NCBI GenBank assembly: GCA_009760855.2
Contig: WPIO01000104.1
Span: 1,312,501 to 1,330,000, forward strand
DNA: 17,500 bases
Reading direction: 5' to 3'
DNA from: Cristatella mucedo
Lineage: Eukaryota > Bryozoa > Phylactolaemata > Cristatellidae
Positions 1 to 13,639 of the stretch are shown one piece after another. Position 1 is the stretch's first letter. Every line of letters starts with the position of its first letter. A model generated the notes under the pieces. That model ran no database searches, was not told the origin of the DNA, and saw only the letters and a program-made list of their open reading frames with translations. The translations under genes were made by a program, and so were the position numbers.

Positions 1-77
1 AGTTACTGACGGAGATACATTACATTACATTACATTTTCTCGGGCGCTTTACTTTTCATTTGCTGCAAAGCCCTTAC
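1..77 (-). other. SMARCAL1 intron 5, start
   Basis: This sequence follows the exon 5 donor on the minus strand. No exon is visible here. A short (TACAT) repeat occurs at 16-35. Confidence 0.8.
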
Positions 78-5022
<4,945 letters not shown>

Positions 5023-5940
5023 GACGCCAGCAGCCCAAGGATGGCGGCGGCGGGCTAGGCAAAGGAACGCGATGCGACCGCGAATAAACTGACGGTCGTT
5101 GCTGCCAAGTGGCAACAGCTGGAAGCAGCCAGACAGCTCGGCCGCGGGGCGTTTGGGTGGCCGATTAGACTCGGGATGTGTCTGTCGCCTCACTCCGTCC
5201 ACGGGAGCGCCCGCCGACGACGCACCGCCGCTGACCGGCGGTGACGAGCAGACGCTTTGCGACGCTGTCGCTGGTGCAAACTCGCAAAGCCCGGTATATG
5301 TTGCTCTGAAAAAGACGCGCTCCGCATGCTTGAAGCCTCTGGCGGCCAGAGATATGAGGAAAGCGAGCGCCGGCCATCGCGAGGACGAGGACGCGGAGGG
5401 CGCGAGGGCTCACGCACCTTCGCGGCGCTCCGCCGCCGCCGACAGCGGACGCTCCGTCAGCGAATGAGAACGGAAGGGAAGTATCAGCTGCCCCGTGTCC
5501 GCTCTAAAAGCAGCGGCAAACGGCGATGGCAACACTCGAGCTACGCTCCAGAAGTCAATATTACACCGCAACGCCACAGAAGGCTGCCATGTTTTAAATT
5601 TAGCGCCGCCGTAGCAGAAGAGTGTCCTTGACCTCGCTCTCACGGAAATCCGCCTCCGTCTTCGCTTTGGCTGTTGCTGGGCGCGCAGTCGGTGTTTTGC
5701 CGCGCTCTGAAAGCGGACTTTTTTTTACGATCAACTTTAACGCATCACTAAATATGTGATTCCACATTCGGACGCGCATTTTTCTCCGGTGAGAAATTGA
5801 GGGCAACGTGTGCGTAGGCCAGCGGGAGCGAAGGACGAATGACAGTATAATAAATAAGAATGATAAAACATCGTATACCGATCTAAGCCGACTAAATAAC
5901 TTTTTAGGAATTTCTGGAAAAGGAAACCTGTCAATCGTTT
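5023..5940. other. GC-rich region upstream of SMARCAL1 (probable promoter/5' UTR), becoming AT-rich
   Basis: From the SMARCAL1 start codon to about 5640 the DNA is CpG-dense, consistent with a housekeeping promoter and 5' UTR. I cannot place a transcription start or TATA box. Several overlapping frames are open on both strands, but none shows a recognisable domain. From about 5700 the sequence becomes AT-rich and featureless. Confidence 0.4.
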
Positions 5941-5950
5941 AGTAATAGTT

Positions 5951-6047
5951 CTTGCAGTGGGCAAGATGGAATTGCCTGCCACACGGGGTCGAGATCTCAC
6001 GACTTCTGGGTCGTTAATTGCGAGCACCTTACTCCTAAGCCAAGACC
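5951..6047 (-). mobile_element. tRNA-derived SINE, family 2 (copy F)
   Basis: Read on the minus strand it contains GGCTTAGGAGTAAGGTGCTC (A-box-like), then a degenerate B-box GAGATCTCGACCCC, and ends with CATCTTGCCCACTGCAAG. The shared words with 2827-2931 define the family. Confidence 0.6.
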
Positions 6048-6094
6048 GGGGGGGGGGGAAGCAGGCTGCGCCTGTTTGCTCCGAGCCGGTTCCT

Positions 6095-6345
6095 ACTCTG
6101 CTCTATTTCTCCTCTCGTCTACCTCCCTTTTTCTGCGTATTTTCCTTTCCGTCTCTCGCCTTGGGTCTCTGTCGGCCAGTGTCGATTGCCTCTCCGTCGC
6201 CTTCCATTTCCTGCGTCCCTATACTACCGGCCGCTTTCCCTCGCTTTCCCTTCTTTTATTCTCCCACTTCCTTGCCCCGCCCCTCCCCTCCCCTCCTTCG
6301 CCATTCGCTTCCCTTGTTCGCTTCCATCGGTCAGTAGGCGTATGC
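6095..6345. other. Pyrimidine-rich stretch
   Basis: About 250 bases are strongly enriched for C and T on the plus strand, with CCCCTCCCCT runs but no regular period. No gene is visible. Confidence 0.7.
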
Positions 6346-6419
6346 CTGTCTATGCCTTTATCCGTGTTTGTCTGCTCATGTCAGCATCAGTGTCTGTCTG
6401 TCTATCCTCCCATGGCTTT

Positions 6420-6548
6420 ATGTAGCCCCGTTTCGGCACAGGGGCTACTGCGCTTGCCTTTAACGACCGATGTCGTGGGCTCGAGCCCTGCCGCATATTC
6501 GAAGCGCCTGGATAGAGACTAAGTTCTCTTAAGGCTGTATTCATCGCC
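6420..6548 (+). mobile_element. tRNA-derived SINE, family 1 (copy C)
   Basis: The head contains GGCACAGGGGCTACTGCGCT (A-box-like) and GTGGGCTCGAGCCCTGCC (B-box). The body GAAGCGCCTGGATAGAGACT and the hairpin AGAGACTAAGTTCTCT match copies A and B. The final GGCGCTATACAAATG is mutated to GGCTGTATTCATCG. Confidence 0.75.
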
Positions 6549-6564
6549 TAATCTCTTCTATCTG

Positions 6565-6670
6565 CCTTTGGCTCTGTCTCCCTGTGTCTCTGTGTCTCTG
6601 CGTCTCTATGTCTCTGTGTCTCTGTGTCCCTCTGTCTCTCTGTCTCTATGTCTCTCTGTCTTTCTCTCCC
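6565..6670. repeat. Degenerate (TGTCTC)n simple repeat
   Basis: Runs of TGTCTC, CTCTG and TCTATG with a roughly six-base period lie directly after SINE copy C. Confidence 0.85.
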
Positions 6671-7560
6671 CGGTCCCTCTGGTTGACAGCTGAGCGATGT
6701 GCGTGTCATTTTCGCTAAGCAGCGATTAGAATGAAGAAGCGAAAGCTCTCCGTCGTTAGGGCCCGCTGTAGCTCGCCACCGGACGAGCGGGCACTGCCGA
6801 GGCCCGGGCTCAATTCCAGCGAACGCTCGTTCATTACGGGTGGCAGCACCTTAAATGATGCAACGAGGAGGGGGGGGAGGGAAATAGGCCGGCAGCTATT
6901 TTTGGCGAAGGCACCTGAGGTGGCCCGCCGAATGCCAGTGGCTGATGGCCGACGCAGACGGCGGCTGCCCAGGTGGAATCTAGGCGGTCGACCCCGGAGA
7001 GGCTGCATGCGTCCTGTCTAGTCAGGTAGGTCAGATAGGCATCTGCGGTGACCGCTCGGTGACTCGCAAGCGGTTGAGGCAAAGCAGCGGCATCTGGCAC
7101 CGACATCAAGCGGCCGCCGTCCGTCCGTTCGTCCGCTCGTTGCGACGAGGCAGAGGCAGATGCCGCCGCCTCAGAGGACGAGTCCCTAGAGGAGGAGGTG
7201 CAGGGGGAGGGGCTGACTGCCGCCCTACGGAGCGCAGGTCCAGATCTACAGCACGCCACGCCTCCGATTGCCTCCGGCGGCCATTGCACGAGCAGCCACA
7301 TGCTGCTGTCAAGCTGGCCGACGTGCGACGTCCGCCAGTGGCGTGTTAGTAGAGAAACCCTGCTCGAGCCGACAGCGCTGGGCCATCCCGTAATCGGCGG
7401 GCGGCGAATCCTCAGGGCGCGGCGGCAGACGACCTCGCCGAGGTCGGAGGCGCCTAAAGAGGCGGCTAGATAGATATGGCGGCTCTTTTGATGACCTCAC
7501 CGAGTTCATGGCGAAAGACCAATTGTATTATGTAGTGTTTAAGTATTTCACGACACTCAC
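6671..7560. other. GC-rich region without an assignable gene
   Basis: Long open frames exist on both strands. The plus frame at 7141-7210 encodes an acidic stretch DEAEADAAASEDESLEEEVQ, and the minus frame encodes a Ser/Ala-rich one. Neither has a recognisable domain or a consistent set of splice sites, so no gene is called. Confidence 0.3.
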
Positions 7561-7690
7561 GAGTCCCTCCACTCGAGACGGGAGATGCCGGCCATTAGGG
7601 CGGAAATGCCGTTGATCGGGGCGAAGATGCAGAAGCAATCTCTCAACTCCTCAGCCGTGGACGCGAATTTTGGAGACCATGCGTGCCTCA
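7561..7690 (-). CDS. Possible exon of an unrecognised minus-strand gene
   Basis: A minus-strand frame encodes ELRDCFCIFAPINGISALMA and continues to EWRDS, ending in phase 2 at a good donor, GGACTC|GTGAGT (7561/7560). The composition looks like a folded protein rather than random translation. The upstream boundary is unclear. A neighbouring frame (7651-7830) encodes a Ser-rich segment with SLSEHSQNESCLSGKPSTG, and the two would be continuous only with a one-base shift or a short unplaced intron. I do not recognise a family. Confidence 0.25.
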
Positions 7691-7879
7691 GCTTGCGCCG
7701 CCGTGTAAAGTGAGCCCGTGCTGGGCTTTCCGGACAGACAAGATTCGTTTTGCGAATGTTCCGACAACGACGACCGAGAACGAGACTCGGTGGACGTCAA
7801 AGGCTCCACTTTCAGTTTCGCTCTCTGTGTCTCTCTGTCTACCCGCCTCTCTCTCTCTATACTTTTCTCACGCAAGCAG

Positions 7880-8098
7880 CCGTTTCAGGCGAGAGCTTGT
7901 GGGCAGAACGAAAATTCACTCCAACCCGACGGACAGGATAGCAGTAGAGTGCGAGCGGATGCCGACGATCCAGACGCGCGAGCTGTTTGTACGAGGCCAC
8001 CGACGCCATCGACGCGTCGTGCAGGCACCGTGCCTCAGCGTGCTTCTTGTCCTCCGCGAGTCGCTCCAGCTCCAGTCGCTCCAGCTCCAGTCGCTCGC
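7880..8098 (-). CDS. Possible coiled-coil exon of an unrecognised minus-strand gene
   Basis: A minus-strand frame reads LERLELERLAEDKKHAEARC followed by LHDASMASVASYKQLARLD. The leucine/glutamate pattern predicts a short coiled coil, partly made by a 15-bp DNA repeat (8061-8098). A stop lies about 10 codons upstream, so it would have to begin at an unplaced acceptor. No good donor follows; GGA|GTGAAT is the best. It could belong with the segment at 7561-7690. The function is unknown and chance is a real alternative. Confidence 0.25.
8061..8098. repeat. 15-bp tandem repeat
   Basis: The unit TCGCTCCAGCTCCAG occurs twice perfectly (8061 and 8076) and continues as a partial third unit. A multiple of three, it keeps the minus-strand frame open (ERLEL repeats). 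Confidence 0.9.
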
Positions 8099-8111
8099 TC
8101 GGTCGTTCCAA

Positions 8112-8790
8112 TCCCGTCGTTCAATTAAACACGTCGCAGGCAGGCACTGTGCACGATGCAACGGCGATCTGACGGCCGTGGTTTTCCTATTTATCTATTG
8201 TTCGATCATTTGTCGCTCTCATCTTAAAATATTGACCCAGAAAACCACCAGATCTAATTTAAATTTTGCTTTAAATTTTTAACTTGAATTTAGTTTCATT
8301 TAATTTTATTAAATTTTAATAAATACAGTGTAAATTATGTTGAATATTAACTAAAGCGAAAACACAATACGATTGAATTAAATAAATTTATTATTCAAAA
8401 ATAGCACTAGCATTCTACAGAATTAAATTCTCTCAACCCGCAGAGTGAGCACGTTTTTGTAGCCGTCGCAGGTTGAAATCTACATCCTCTTCGACCCGGC
8501 GCTCGCGAGATCTGACTTATCGCGTGTACTGCTGTAGAAACCTTGCTGCGACGTCGTTTGCGAAACCAAATAGGCGCGATTTTTGGCGCCCAATTTTCGC
8601 ATTACAATCATGCGTCCGTAGCTGGTTTAAATTTGCGATCGGAGGCTGCACCTTGCTGATAAGCACAGAGGCTTGCACAGAGCACACCCGCAGGACCAAG
8701 ACCGGGCCACGCCGACCGGAAGTGAAACGTCGCCATCCCGCAGGCAGCTTGCTATCGCTGGTCGCCGTTTTCTCTCTCACTGGGTCGAGT
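8112..8790. other. AT-rich intergenic stretch without recognised genes
   Basis: Bases 8215-8440 are very AT-rich, with TTTAAATTT-type runs. From 8450 to 8790 the GC content rises, but no supported gene appears. An E2F-like TTTTTGGCGCCC sits at 8580-8592, with no evidence of use. Confidence 0.4.
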
Positions 8791-8980
<190 letters not shown>

Positions 8981-9112
8981 ATGTATAATTCATTTGTATA
9001 GCGCCCCAAGAGAACTTTATCTCTATTCTGGCGCTTCACGCATTGAGCCCACGACCTCAGCCGGACCGTGGTCGGGGCAAGCACCTTAACCGCTGGCCTA
9101 AAGCTCGGCTAG
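8981..9112 (-). mobile_element. tRNA-derived SINE, family 1 (copy B)
   Basis: On the minus strand: TAGGCCAGCGGTTAAGGTGC (A-box), GAGGTCGTGGGCTCA (B-box, with an internal deletion compared with copy A), GAAGCGCCAGAATAGAGA, the hairpin AGAGATAAAGTTCTCT, and GGGGCGCTATACAAATG. It matches copy A nearly throughout, apart from the deletion of about 11 bases. Confidence 0.85.
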
Positions 9113-9443
9113 TTGTTGGTGAAATAAACTTGTACTGGCAACTGCAGTAACCTTCAGCACTGTTGCACTCCCTACTTTAAAATTGTCTCTCCTCTCGCTG
9201 CCCATTCGCTCTGACCTCTGCCTGTCCGGGTCAATTTGGCGCCAGCAGCTCAAAGCTGCAGCGCTGCTGTCTGGAATTCGGACAGCAGACCGTTCGAACC
9301 ATAAAGTGCCCTCTACAAACTATTCGATCGCTCGCGCTTCATTTACAGCACACGTCAAGTGACTCGAAAGAGAAAGTTATCTGCGGGCGCTGCGCCGGGC
9401 GTATTGGAGGTCAACAATCGCTAGTGAATCCAAGCAAAACTAT
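9113..9443. other. Intergenic, nothing recognised
   Basis: Mixed-composition sequence between the SINE and the first tRNA. Only the tRNA's downstream TTTT terminator (AAAA at 9437-9440 on the plus strand) stands out. Confidence 0.5.
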
Positions 9444-9525
9444 TGGCAGCGGTGGGATTTGAACCCACGCCTCCGAAGAGACTGGTGCCTTAAACCAGCG
9501 CCTTAGACCGCTCGGCCACGCTACC
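9444..9525 (-). tRNA. tRNA-Leu(AAG), copy 1
   Basis: On the minus strand the 82-nt gene starts GGTAGCGTGGCCGAGCGG and ends CGCTGCCA. The acceptor stem pairs GGTAGCG with CGCTGCC. The anticodon arm is CTGGT, loop TTAAGGC, ACCAG, so the anticodon is AAG (read as IAG). A long class II variable arm and the T arm GTGGG-TTCAAAT-CCCAC follow. The A-box (TGGCCGAGCGG) and B-box (GGTTCAAATCC) are intact. It is almost identical to vertebrate tRNA-Leu(AAG). A TTTT terminator follows within 10 nt. It should be functional. Confidence 0.97.
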
Positions 9526-9785
9526 TTACATGAATTCTGTCGAGCTAACGCGTTGTGACTTATGCCGGTAGTCCTAAGGGCTCGTAGACGGCGGCGGTTA
9601 AAGCTTTGCGCACAGCTCCGCTTCGCCTAGTCAGTGCAATTGCGTGCATGCGTCACCTCGTCTCGTCGCTCAGTTTTTTGCCCTCGCTTTGTGCGCTCGC
9701 TTCCGCAATGCGAGCCACCGGAAGCCAGACGCGATGCAGAGCTCTGGGACTGAGCGGAGGGCGATGGGAGGAGCTCGGGTGTATT
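9526..9785. repeat. 5' flank of tRNA copy 1, duplicated at 11693-11955
   Basis: Bases from about 9549 to 9785 match the corresponding flank of tRNA copy 2, with only scattered substitutions and small indels. Shared words include ACTTATGCCGGTA, GCTCGTAGACGGCGGCGG, CACAGCTCCGCTTCGCCT and GCCACCGGAAGCCAGACGCG. Similarity stops near CTCGGGTGT. Overlapping open frames here are not convincing as genes. Confidence 0.93.
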
Positions 9786-11388
9786 ACGGCAGAGGGTTCA
9801 ACGTTTTACGCCGACGCGGAGGTGGCCGCACAGCTTGTAGCCGCCGGTGCAAAGTTCGCCGGTGCGGGTGTATTTGTCTTGTCCGACGCCGCCGCAGCCG
9901 AGACGCGAGCGACCTTGGCGATCTCGGCTTATCTTCGAGTTTCGTCGCTTCCGCTCCCGCGAAGGCCGCTGAATGAATCCAGCGAGCACGCACGACTCGT
10001 GCACGTCTCGCGTCAGCTTCTCGTCGATCGGTACTGAATTTTTCAAAAAGGGGGCGCCGGTTGACCGACCTGAACCGACGGGCAGCAACGTCGCGTCTCC
10101 GGCCGACGAGAGCAGCGACCCGGCGGCCGACGCCGGGCGGAGCGCTCGCGCCGCGAAGCCGACCGACCGAGGCTGGCACTCCAGCCTCGCTCTAGTGCTT
10201 CTCATGTGGCCTCGCTCTAGTGCCGGAGCTTTCTACGGCCGCAAGCGCGTTTCATTCGCGAGGCTTGCGTTCGGAGCCTCGAGTGGAAGGGTGAGATTAT
10301 TCAATCTGTACCCCGGCGGCGGCGGCCTCCACTAGCCATCACGACCGGTCTACGGCCGTCGTGCGGCTCTCCTTAGCTCCGTCGGGCGAGCCCTTCTCTT
10401 TCCGTGGGGGAAGAGGGGGCGGCGCGTTGGCCCTCCTTCCTCCCGGAAGGCGTCGCGTCCTTAGGCGCAGGCTGCTATTTAGAGCAAAAGCAAAAAAAGG
10501 AAAGAGGAAAGGGGCGCGCCACTTCCGCTTCCGCTTATCTGCTTCCGCCTTGAGGCCGCCAGCCGACGCTCTCGGCGTCGCTGGAGCGCCCGCCCAGCGG
10601 AGCGAGACTGCTCCGTCGCGGCCCCCGCGTCTTCAGCTTCCCGCTTTTACCAGCGACGCATGAGGAGTTTCGCGCGCGCGCGAGAGCCCCGGTTACGTAA
10701 CAAAGTCACTCAACGCTGAGTAGTCGGCCAAACTGCTGTCGACTTCGCGGCAGCGTAGCGTACCGTCAAGTCCACGCGGCTTTGCGGAATTCGCTGGCGG
10801 TGGTTCGCGGAAACTCCCCACCGCTCTGACCGCACTCAGTGGTGATTGAGCGGGCAGCGACGGCGCAGTGCCGCGGTGCAAGAGCTGCGGTGCAATGGCA
10901 GCGAAGCTCCGAGCTCGGAGCGAGTGCGAGCGTGTCCCGCTCTGCTGCTGCGCTGCCTGAGCGTTCGCGTCTCGGTAGCGACTTCCGCTCCAGCTCCAGT
11001 AGCGTCCTGTAGACATGTGCAAGAAACCTCGGCGGCTCGGCAGCCGATCTCGTTGGTAGTCGGCGAGCCGTAGAAAAGCTGCCTCGCTGTTTGCTGCCTT
11101 GCGGCGGCCTCGCTGTTCGCGGCCTTCAGAACAGAGTCCATCCGTTGCTCGCACCTTGAGCTGGCGCTTTAATCTGTCCTAGCGGACAATTGTGGAGCTG
11201 TGGCAAAACAAATGCTCGAGCATTTCTTGCGGCGGCAAAACGCTCCGTCAGGTAATTGCAGCGCTCAAGTCTGCCGTTTGCTCTCGCCATCTCTCGCTGA
11301 CGGAAACTCGGCACCGATTCGGCAAGATAAGTTGCGTTACAGACGTAAATACCTTTCAAACCAATTTTATAGTGTCAAGCTACCTACT
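9786..11388. other. GC-rich region between tRNA copies 1 and 2, no assignable gene
   Basis: About 1.6 kb of CpG-rich sequence. Frames of 100-150 codons are open on both strands, for example a minus frame at 10693-11154 and plus frames at 9606-10037 and 9973-10335. They overlap one another, lack recognisable domains and follow from high GC. A promoter or noncoding transcript cannot be excluded. Confidence 0.4.
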
Positions 11389-11500
11389 GGAGGTTCTCAA
11401 ATCGTGATTGAAGTCATTTATAGGTTTCGGTAAAAATATTTCAAAGAAAGCTTAAAAGAGGCGATCTGTTGAGTAGAATAAATTATTTAGGAAAAACTGA
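11389..11500. repeat. Duplicated block upstream of tRNA copies 2 and 3 (first copy)
   Basis: Matches 12799-12893 with substitutions and one deletion. Shared words include AAATCGTGATT, GAGGCGATCTGT and AGTAGAATAAA. It marks the edge of a larger duplicated unit containing the tRNA. Confidence 0.85.
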
Positions 11501-11610
11501 AACTGAAAACTGAAAAACTTGTGAAAAGGCTTCTCGCGGAGTAGATGGACGGCGATGGGCAGACAGGCTTCGCTCACAGCTCAAAGGCCTGGTTTGAGGG
11601 GCAAAATCAT

Positions 11611-11692
11611 TGGCAGCGGTGGGATTTGAACCCACGCCTCCGAAGAGACTGGTGCCTTAAACCAGCGCCTTAGACCGCTCGGCCACGCTACC
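11611..11692 (-). tRNA. tRNA-Leu(AAG), copy 2
   Basis: Identical over all 82 nt to copies 1 and 3, with anticodon AAG, a class II variable arm, and intact A and B boxes. A TTTT terminator follows (AAAA at 11603-11606 on the plus strand). The sequence just downstream (11566-11610) is shared with copy 3: GACAGGCT, CGCTCACAGCTCAA and GGGGCAAAA. Confidence 0.97.
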
Positions 11693-11955
11693 TTCCCCTA
11701 CTTATCTAGATAACGGCGTTGTCACTTATGCCGGTACTCCTAGAGCTCGTAGACGGCGGCGGCCTTGTTAAAGCTTTTCGCACAGCTCCGCTTCGCCTCG
11801 TCAGTGCAATTGCGTGCCTGCGTCACTTCGTCTCGTCGCTCAGTTTTTGCCCTCGCTTTGTGTGCTCGCTTCCGCAATGCCAGCCACCGGAAGCCAGACG
11901 CGATGCGGAGCTCTGGGACTGAGCGGAGGGCGATGGGCGGAGCTCGGGTGTGGTA
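11693..11955. repeat. 5' flank of tRNA copy 2, duplicate of 9526-9785
   Basis: Carries the same ordered words as the flank of copy 1, diverged by substitutions and small indels. The duplicate is interrupted from 11957 by the foldback-like insertion. Confidence 0.93.
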
Positions 11956-12054
11956 CAGCGGGGTCCGGACATTCCCCCCTGGGCGTTTCCTCCGCCGGAC
12001 ATTCCCCCCCCCCGGACATTTCCCCCCTGGGGTCGGACTTTCCCCCGGTATATT

Positions 12055-12213
12055 GTTTAGGGTTTAGGTTTTAAGGGTTTAGGATTTTAGGGTTTAGGGT
12101 TTGGGGTTTCTAGGGTTTAGAGTTTAGGATTTAGAGTTTAGAGTTTAGAGTTTAGGGTGTAGGGTTTCAGGGTTTAGTGTTTAATGTTTAGGGTGTAGGT
12201 TTTAGGGTTTAGG
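12055..12213 (+). repeat. Interstitial TTTAGGG-type telomere-like array
   Basis: About 160 bases are made of TTTAGGG, TTTAGAG, GTTTAGG and related variants, on average every seven bases. The best units are exact TTTAGGG. This is the plant-type telomere heptamer rather than the animal TTAGGG hexamer. It is degenerate and lies inside the foldback-like element. Confidence 0.9.
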
Positions 12214-12551
12214 GCGGGCTGCGCCTCCGCCGCCTAAATCCACCCTTGCTCATATTCCACGCTTTTAATGGGGCATTTTAGGGCATAACTGGATCTCTTG
12301 AGGTCGAATTATACTCAGTAGACCTCTGAGGCTTAGCGCTCATTTGCAGGAGCGAGTGTCACGCCGTAGCGCGCGTCCGATTTGGCGGGTGCGAACACGT
12401 GCCTGGTGGCGTCGAGCGGGACCTAACTTCAGTGGGACCAAACAGTGTAGCTCGCCGCAGCCGCCGCTCGCTGCATTAGAAACCATCCTTCCAATCCATT
12501 TCTCTAATTATACTGAGTTGATTTAATTTTAAGAAGCATGAACTTCATTTA

Positions 12552-12554
<3 letters not shown>

Positions 12555-12626
<72 letters not shown>
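12555..12626. repeat. (AT)n microsatellite
   Basis: About 36 AT units with a single C interruption at 12598, in the right part of the foldback-like element. Confidence 0.97.
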
Positions 12627-12798
12627 CTGTATTCTTAGTTTTACATTCATCAACATAGGATGGAAATGTCCTACCCCGGGGTAAATGTCCCGGGGGAAAT
12701 GTCCTAGGGTCTACCGGGCCGAAATGTTCGGGGGGAAACGTCCAGGCTGGAGGTGAATGTCCTACAACCAGTACTGCAGAGGGCTCGATGCTTAGCAC

Positions 12799-12890
12799 CG
12801 AGGTTCATAAATCGTGATTCAAGTTATTTATAAGTTCCAGTAAAAAAAATTTAAAGAGGCGATCTGTCAAGTAGAATAAACTCTTTAACG
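12799..12890. repeat. Duplicated block upstream of tRNA copy 3 (second copy of 11389-11500)
   Basis: Shares AAATCGTGATT, AAGAGGCGATCTGT and AGTAGAATAAA with 11389-11500. It is interrupted at its end by the hAT MITE. Confidence 0.85.
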
Positions 12891-13077
12891 CAGTGGTTTC
12901 CAATCTTCCTAATGCCGTGACTTTTTAATAAAGTTCTTGATGTTGCGGCGAACCCTAACCATAAAATTATTGTGCGCAAAATGTGGAGGTGCGTGTTTTG
13001 CGCTGGTCGTAGGCAACCCCTATGAAAGAGTCGTTCGATACCCAACGGGGTGGCAACCCAGAGGTTGAGGACTGCTG
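12891..13077 (+). mobile_element. hAT-type MITE, SPIN/Charlie-like
   Basis: The 187-bp element begins CAGTGGTTTCCAATCTTCCT and ends GGTTGAGGACTGCTG, imperfect hAT-type terminal inverts. Internal words AATGCCGTGACTTTTTAATA, AACCATAAAATTATT, GTCGTAGGCAACCCCTATGA and AAAGAGTCGTTCGA correspond, from memory, to the ends of the SPIN/Charlie group of hAT elements. Flanking octamers CTTTAACG (left) and CTTGAAAG (right) match at six of eight positions, as expected of an aged 8-bp target duplication. It is too short for transposase. Confidence 0.85.
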
Positions 13078-13085
13078 CTTGAAAG

Positions 13086-13557
13086 GATATAAATGCTCCC
13101 AATTTCCTGAACTGAAAGTCGGCGTAGCGGCTACGCCCACTTTATTCTGCGAAATGCTAGAAGCACAATCGAGCATAGCAATAGTTTGCTCTCGACTCAA
13201 AGCAAAAAGCGGCCCAGAGACGTCTCGTGCCTAAAAAACTCCTTTGTTGAGATTTTCGTAAGTCAAAGTATAGTATTCTCTATAGTGTATTCTCAAATAA
13301 TTATATATAGTATAATATTCTCTATAATGTATTCTCAAAGTATTCTCTATAGTGAAGGAGTAGAAAACCGTGACAACTCAATTAGGTCGGATCCATCAAT
13401 AAATCAATAGGGCACCGCTGGGCTGGACTGGAGCTCTAGCTAGTCCGGATCTGGCCTAAAGTCCGGAGCTTACCGCCGAACTCTGATGTAACGGCTTCTG
13501 GCGGAATGACAGGCTACGCTCACAGCTCAATTGCCTGATTTTAGGGGCAAAAACCAT
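13086..13557. other. Intergenic DNA downstream of tRNA copy 3
   Basis: Holds short diverged repeats (13265-13352) and, at 13505-13557, the block shared with the flank of tRNA copy 2. No gene is visible. Confidence 0.5.
13265..13352. repeat. Short tandem repeats of a TATTCTCTATAGTG motif
   Basis: TATTCTCTATAGTG, TATTCTCTATAATG and TATTCTCTATAGTG occur at 13272, 13316 and 13340, separated by TATTCTCAAA words. This is an AT-rich degenerate tandem repeat. Confidence 0.75.
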
Positions 13558-13639
13558 TGGCAGCGGTGGGATTTGAACCCACGCCTCCGAAGAGACTGGT
13601 GCCTTAAACCAGCGCCTTAGACCGCTCGGCCACGCTACC
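13558..13639 (-). tRNA. tRNA-Leu(AAG), copy 3
   Basis: Identical over all 82 nt to copies 1 and 2. It is followed on the minus strand by a TTTTT terminator (13549-13553). Its downstream flank is shared with copy 2, but its upstream flank (13640 onward) is unrelated to the flanks of copies 1 and 2. Confidence 0.97.

Larger units (their letters stand above)
11957..12770. mobile_element. Foldback-like non-autonomous element with GGACATTTCCCCC inverted ends
   Basis: The left end (about 11965-12047) has several GGACATT(T)CCCCC motifs. The right end (about 12660-12765) has the same motif inverted, GGGGGAAATGTCC, in the mirrored order: GGACATTC, then CGTTTCC, then ATTTC, then GGACATTTCCCCC. The interior has no open frame of note but holds the TTTAGGG array and an (AT) tract. 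GTAC occurs on both sides (11953-11956 and 12771-12774), possibly a target duplication. Sequence after the right end (GTACTGCAGAGGGCTCG) resembles the uninterrupted copy 1 (TATTACGGCAGAGGGTTCA), supporting insertion. No transposase is visible. Confidence 0.65.

Noticed and set aside
5023-5202. 60-codon N-terminal extension of SMARCAL1
   Set aside because: The frame is open but has no ATG, only a GTG. The conserved RPA-binding motif starts two residues after the ATG at 5022, as it does close to the start in human SMARCAL1.
7561-8100. Possible cyclase-associated protein (CAP) N-terminus
   Set aside because: The coiled coil and API...I pattern recall CAP, but spacing to the expected FRExNR motif is wrong and no following CAP exon is visible.
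8580-8592. E2F-like site TTTTTGGCGCCC
   Set aside because: It is a single short match with no nearby supported gene start, and a similar word occurs at about 9235 by chance.
9606-10335. Plus-strand frames of 120-143 codons beside tRNA copy 1
   Set aside because: They overlap the duplicated tRNA flank, where the paralogous copy has indels that break the frame, and they contain no recognisable domain.
10693-11154. 153-codon minus-strand frame
   Set aside because: No domain or homology was recognised. It overlaps other open frames in CpG-rich DNA and the composition is what GC bias would give.
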